DNA of 9,677 nucleotides, taken from assembly GCA_005888525.1 (NCBI GenBank), contig VBAB01000261.1, positions 1 to 9,677 of the forward strand, written 5' to 3'. The position numbers were made by a program, and so were the translations under genes. Below are positions 6,180 to 9,677 of the stretch, one piece after another. Source of the DNA: Alphaproteobacteria bacterium (GTDB lineage: Bacteria > Pseudomonadota > Alphaproteobacteria > Rhizobiales > Hyphomicrobiaceae). Every line of letters begins with the position of its first letter. Positions within the stretch are counted from its first letter, which is position 1. The notes under the pieces are model-generated. The model ran no database searches. It was not told where the DNA came from and was given only the letters and a program-made list of their open reading frames with translations.

Positions 6180-7836
6180 TCACATGCCCGGATAGTTCGG
6201 TCCGCCGCCGCCCTCGGGCACTACCCAGTCGATGTTCTGGTTTGGATCCTTGATATCGCAGGTCTTGCAGTGGACGCAGTTCTGCGCGTTGATGACATAG
6301 CGCGGCCCGCCTGGTTCCTCCAGCCACTCGTAGACGCCCGCGGGGCAATAGCGGCTCGACGGCCCGGCATAGACGTCATGCTCGGAGTTCTTCTGCACGG
6401 CGAGACTGGCGACTTTCAGATGGACCGGCTGGTCCTCCTCGTGGTTGGTGCCTGAGAACGACACGTTGGTCAGACGGTCGAACGTCAGCACGCCATCGGG
6501 CTTGGGGTAAGCGATCGGTTGCTCCGCGCTCGCTCTATCGAGCACCGCGTAGTCCGGTTTGCGATGCTTGAGCGTGTACCCCAAGCCAACGCCCGGCAGC
6601 AGGGTGTTGAGCCACATGTCGACGCCTGAGACGAGAGTGCCGACGGCCGTGCCGAACTTCGCCAGCATCGGCTTGGCATTGCGGACGCGCCGCAGGTCCT
6701 TGGCGATCGGGCCTGTCATCACGTCGTCCTGGTAGGCCTCCAGCAGATCGTGTGCCCGACCCTCTGCGATGGCCGCGAACGCCGCCTCGGCGGCAGCGAT
6801 GCCCGACAACATGGCGTTGTGCGATCCCTTGATGCGAGGGACATTCATGAACCCCGCGGCACAGCCGACGAGAACCCCGCCGGGAAAGGCGAGCTCGGGG
6901 ATGGATTGCCAGCCTCCCTCCGTCAGCGCCCGCGCTCCGTAAGCGATGCGCCTGCCGCCTTCGAAGGTGTCGCGAATGGCCGGATGGGTCTTGAAGCGCT
7001 GAAACTCGCCGTAGGGCGATAGGTATGGGTTCCGGTAGTTGAGGTGAACGACGAAACCGACCGACACCAAATTGCTGCCGTAGTGATAGAGGAACGATCC
7101 TCCGCCCGTGCGATCGTCGAGCGGCCAGCCGAGCGTGTGCTGTACCAGGCCGGGCTTGTGGGCTTCGGGGCGCACCTCCCACAGCTCCTTGAGCCCGATG
7201 CCGTACTTCTGCGGCTGGCGCCCCTTCTCGAGGCCGAATTTGGCCATCAGCTGTTTCGCCAGCGATCCTCGCGCCCCTTCGGCGATGATCGTGTACTTGC
7301 CCTTGAGCTCCATGCCGCGGGTGAAACGGTCGGTCGGCTCTCCGTTCTTGCCGAGTCCCATGTCGCCCGTGGCGACGCCGGTTACGGCACCCTTCGCGTC
7401 GTAGAGCACCTCGGCGGCGGCGAAGCCCGGGTAGACCTCGACGCCCATCTCGGCCGCCTGCTCGCCGAGCCAGCGACAGAGGTTGCCGAGGCTGACGATG
7501 TAGTTGCCGTGGTTGCTCATCAGCGGCGGCATGACGAGATTGGGGATGCGCAGGGCGCCCGCGGGGCCCAGATAGTAGAAGCGGTCCTCGGTGACGGCCG
7601 TCTCGACCGGCGCACCTTTGGCTTTCCAATCGGAGAAGAGCGAGGTGAGGCCGATTGGGTCGATGACGGCGCCCGACAGGATATGCGCCCCGACCTCGGA
7701 CCCCTTTTCCAGCACGACCACGGTGAGCTCCCGGCCGCTTCAGGCGAATTGCGGCGGAAAGACCGGCCGGGCCGGCCCCCACGATCACCACATCGAAGTC
7801 CATCGCCTCGCGAGGCGGTAGGTCGGCGTCAGCCAT
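6180..7836 (-). pseudogene. Electron transfer flavoprotein-ubiquinone oxidoreductase (ETF-QO), frameshifted near the N-terminus
   Basis: ETF-QO passes electrons from reduced ETF, loaded by acyl-CoA and amino-acid dehydrogenases, to ubiquinone at the inner membrane. The N-terminus starts at ATG 7836 (AGGGG upstream) and shows the FAD dinucleotide-binding motif DVVIVGAGPAGLSAAIRLK (GAGPAG at residues 20-25). The rest continues in another frame from GRELTVVVLEKGSEVG (about 7736 leftward) to the stop at 6180. The C-terminal 4Fe-4S ligands are present: CPAG (codon 6347-6345) and the CVHCKTC cluster (6278-6258), followed by the family-typical ending DPNQNIDWVVPEGGGGPNYPGM read in two parts (DPNQNIDWVV, PEGGGGPNYPGM). 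Between RLK and GREL about six residues are missing, consistent with a 17-base deletion. The 1657 bases are not a multiple of three, but adding 17 gives 558 codons, close to the normal length. Internal initiation at GTG 7721 would give 513 residues without the FAD motif. A true mutation and a sequencing or assembly error cannot be separated here. Confidence 0.85.
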
Positions 7837-7862
7837 GGTCTGGTCCCCTTGCTGCGCGGGTT

Positions 7863-7891
7863 CGATAGGTCTGGTTGGTTGCCGAGGTCAA
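7863..7891 (-). promoter_or_regulatory. Housekeeping sigma promoter of the ETF-QO gene
   Basis: On the minus strand TTGACC (7891-7886) is followed after exactly 17 bases by CTATCG (7868-7863), close to the alphaproteobacterial TTGAC-N17-CTAT pattern. Transcription would start near 7856, leaving a leader of about 20 bases that contains the AAGGGGA ribosome binding site before the ATG at 7836. That this promoter is intact suggests the ETF-QO locus is still transcribed. Confidence 0.65.
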
Positions 7892-8129
7892 GGCCGCATC
7901 TGCGCCGGGCCGGTGCGAGCACGCAAGCTCCGTCCCCTCAAGATCACCGTGGTAATCAAGCCCCCATGTGCAGTTGCGAAAGCGGGCATCGGTCACGAAA
8001 TTGCCCATCTTTCGAAAGCACGTCATCGGGGTCAGGGCAACATTTGCCTTGGCTATTCCTCGAAGCAACACTACGAAATGCCGGGAAAGTGAAGTCTGAT
8101 TAGCGTTCTCATTGTGTTGCGGGTGCCTG
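7892..8129. other. Divergent intergenic region between ETF-QO and the Ig-repeat gene
   Basis: This stretch holds no convincing gene. A possible but weak plus-strand promoter is TTGGCT (8049-8054), a 17-base spacer, then TACGAA (8072-8077). A perfect 10-bp palindrome, CTTTCGAAAG, is at 8009-8018; palindromes of this size are expected several times by chance in a window this long. The ATG at 8130 has no good Shine-Dalgarno sequence (GCGGG about nine bases upstream). Confidence 0.35.
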
Positions 8130-9677
8130 ATGAACCTCAAACCGATACTCCGTCTGCGCGGGCCAGCGTCGACCTCCTTCTACTTCGCCCTCTGCGTCGC
8201 TGTGCTCCTTACGGGCAGCGCCAATGCGCAAAATCCACTGTCGGTGACGACCACCAGCATCGCCTCCTCCGCCAACCCCGCCACGCTGGAGCAGCCGATC
8301 ACCTTCACCGCCTCCGTGGCCGCATCAGGCGGCACACCGACGGGCATGGTCGTATTCAAGGATGGCTCCGACACGTTTGGCACCGTCCCATTGCAAGCTG
8401 ACGGCAGTGCAAAGCTCGCCATTTCGACACTGGCTGTGGCCAATCACGTCATCACTGCCGCCTACAGCGGAGATGCGGAATTTGCCGGCTCGCTGTCGGC
8501 CCCCCTGACGCAGGTGGTCGACAAATTTGCGACCGTGATCGCCGTGGCCTCATCGGCCAATCCGGCGCCGCCCGGTCAGCCCGTTGTCCTCACTGCTACG
8601 GTGAAGGGACTAAACGGCACTGCGACGGGCACCGTCACTTTCAACGTGGGCTCTGACGCGCTCGGCACGTCCGCACTCGCCGCCGATGGCAGCGCGAAAA
8701 TCTCTCTGTCTCGGCTGAGCGCAGGCAGCCACGCGGTTGTCGCCAGCTTCGGGGGGGACGCACGCCATGGGGGCTCGACGTCCCCTGTCCTGATCCAGGT
8801 CGTCGACAAGTCAGCGACGACCACGACGCTCGCGTCTTCGGCCAATCCCGCTACCGTGGGTCACTCCGTCACATTCACGGCCAGAGTCGCGGGTGCCGGC
8901 GGCACCCCTACGGGCACGGTGACGCTCAAGGACGGCGCGAATATCCTCGGTTTCGGTTTCCTGTTGGCCGACGGCACTGCGAAAGTCGCCGTTTCCACGC
9001 TCGCCTCGGGCTTGCACGCCGTCACGGCGGCTTACGAGGGCGACGGCACTTTCGCGCCAAGCGTCTCGGCCTCCTACGAGCAAATGCTCGAGCCGGCGAG
9101 CGTCAGCTATCAGCCGGTGGCGATCCTGATCGCGACTATCATCGTTGCTGCGTTGCTCGTGCTGTCGCGCGGCGTCGCCCTTGCCGTCGTTGCGCGGATC
9201 TTCCGATGGCTGCTGCGGCCCGTCTGGCTTGGCGGACGGTATGCGCTCCGGTTCCTGCGCATTTTGTCCAGGAGACGGCCTCAGCGACCCGCAGACGCAT
9301 TTCTCGGCCTTAGTGTCCAAACTCTCTCGCAGGCTTTCACAGAGACCGAGAACGCCATCAAGGAGGATTTCGATCCCTCCTCCATTCCAATCGATCGCCA
9401 CAGGCGGCTCGTCTGCTTTTGGCTGCATCCGGTGCCGCAGAACAAGGGCGGCTTGGCGGCGCCGAATGATGGTGACTACGAGAAAACGCAGGCCGCAGCG
9501 GACTTCAAAAAGGCAGAGAGCTTCTTCAACATCGACGTGCAACCGCTCAAGACCAACGCGCTCAACCTGTACGACGACGTACACAACGCCTTTATTGTCA
9601 AACTGTTCAAGGATAGCGACAAGCCCTGCTTTCACGTCCTTTCCGAGTTCAGGAAGACGATCAATTCCAATGTGACA
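8130..9677 (+). CDS. Ig-like repeat membrane protein with unknown cytoplasmic domain (3' end off the window)
   Basis: I translated this frame from ATG 8130; it is open for 516 codons to the window edge. Residues 1-33 form a signal peptide (hydrophobic FYFALCVAVLLTG, then ANA before QNP). Residues 38-322 are three tandem bacterial Ig-like domains of 95 residues each, of the Big_3-like type: each has T-x-ASSANP near its start, TPTGTV(T/V)FKDG-like and ADGSAK cores, then (A/S)Y-x-GD, and the first two end VVDK. A transmembrane helix follows at about 329-354, with a strongly basic stretch after it (RIFRWLLRP to RRRPQRP, 357-386), so the C-terminal part should be cytoplasmic. That part (about 387-516 and beyond) matches no family I recognise. 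The layout is receptor- or adhesin-like with a single pass. The start has a weak ribosome binding site. Codon use looks slightly more mixed (more GCA, TCA, ACA, GCT) than in neighbours, which may hint at transfer. Function is unknown. Confidence 0.85.
   Translation, partial: MNLKPILRLRGPASTSFYFALCVAVLLTGSANAQNPLSVTTTSIASSANPATLEQPITFTASVAASGGTPTGMVVFKDGSDTFGTVPLQADGSAKLAISTLAVANHVITAAYSGDAEFAGSLSAPLTQVVDKFATVIAVASSANPAPPGQPVVLTATVKGLNGTATGTVTFNVGSDALGTSALAADGSAKISLSRLSAGSHAVVASFGGDARHGGSTSPVLIQVVDKSATTTTLASSANPATVGHSVTFTARVAGAGGTPTGTVTLKDGANILGFGFLLADGTAKVAVSTLASGLHAVTAAYEGDGTFAPSVSASYEQMLEPASVSYQPVAILIATIIVAALLVLSRGVALAVVARIFRWLLRPVWLGGRYALRFLRILSRRRPQRPADAFLGLSVQTLSQAFTETENAIKEDFDPSSIPIDRHRRLVCFWLHPVPQNKGGLAAPNDGDYEKTQAAADFKKAESFFNIDVQPLKTNALNLYDDVHNAFIVKLFKDSDKPCFHVLSEFRKTINSNVT
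8241..9095 (+). repeat. Three tandem 285-bp units encoding Ig-like domains
   Basis: The units are 8241-8525, 8526-8810 and 8811-9095, each exactly 95 codons. Anchors such as SSANP recur at residues 46, 141 and 236 with no length variation. Units 1 and 3 share the most, including GGTPTG in the same place; unit 2 has NGTATG there and is more diverged. The similarity is clear in protein and only patchy in DNA, so the duplications are old rather than recent. Confidence 0.8.

Noticed and set aside
6535..7836. The 433-codon frame continuing from the ETF-QO ATG start
   Set aside because: Only its first 34 or so residues are ETF-QO; the rest is an out-of-frame Arg/Gly/His-rich reading past the deletion, not a separate protein.
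8009..8018. Palindrome CTTTCGAAAG as an operator
   Set aside because: A perfect 10-bp palindrome is expected several times by chance in a window of this size, and no second copy or regulator gene is nearby.
8811..9635. A 274-codon minus-strand frame under the Ig-repeat gene
   Set aside because: The plus-strand frame encodes three matched Ig-like repeats, a signal peptide and a membrane helix. The minus-strand product is Arg/Gly-rich without recognisable domains.

Overview
The window is GC-rich, densely coding DNA that reads as a chromosomal segment of an alphaproteobacterium, probably of the order Hyphomicrobiales (Rhizobiales). The evidence is the gene order (ETF-ubiquinone oxidoreductase, TPR protein, ispE, convergent polyprenyl diphosphate synthase, DUF2007 protein, TrmN6-like methyltransferase), promoters of the form TTGAC-N17/18-CTAT, and a palindromic repeat of the 'CCCTCACCCTAACCCTCTCCCC' type that I associate with Bradyrhizobium/Rhodopseudomonas-like genomes. 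The taxonomic call is inference from recognised families, not from a database search.

Layout, left to right. 1-982 (minus): a SAM-dependent methyltransferase of the tRNA1(Val) A37-N6 type runs off the left edge and overlaps by 4 bp the small DUF2007 gene upstream of it. 983-1121: intergenic region with a good promoter for the next gene. 1122-2138 (plus): a long-chain polyprenyl diphosphate synthase with a TTG start. 2122-3090 or 3135 (minus): ispE of the MEP pathway, overlapping the synthase gene tail to tail by 17 bp. IspE carries an in-frame insertion of about 38 codons made of two inverted copies of a dispersed palindromic repeat. 3132-4937 (minus): an exported TPR protein directly upstream of ispE. 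5181-6137 (minus): an HSL-family alpha/beta hydrolase. 6180-7836 (minus): electron transfer flavoprotein-ubiquinone oxidoreductase (ETF-QO), broken near its N-terminus by a frameshifting deletion. 7837-8129: intergenic region with a clear ETF-QO promoter. 8130 to the right edge (plus): a receptor-like protein with a signal peptide, three 95-residue Ig-like repeats, one transmembrane segment and an unrecognised cytoplasmic domain, open at the window end.

How the genes fit together. The polyprenyl synthase and ispE belong to the same pathway: IspE helps make the C5 units that the synthase chains into the ubiquinone side chain. ETF-QO hands electrons from acyl-CoA and amino-acid dehydrogenases to that ubiquinone. 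The hydrolase probably shares the ETF-QO transcript, and the TPR gene probably shares one with ispE. The Ig-repeat gene has somewhat different codon use and no functional link I can see to the rest; it may mark the edge of an accessory region.

The points most worth a second look are the palindromic element translated inside ispE, the frameshift that removes the FAD-binding motif from the rest of ETF-QO, and the unknown cytoplasmic domain of the Ig-repeat protein. I found no CRISPR array, tRNA, rRNA, transposase or recognisable defence system.
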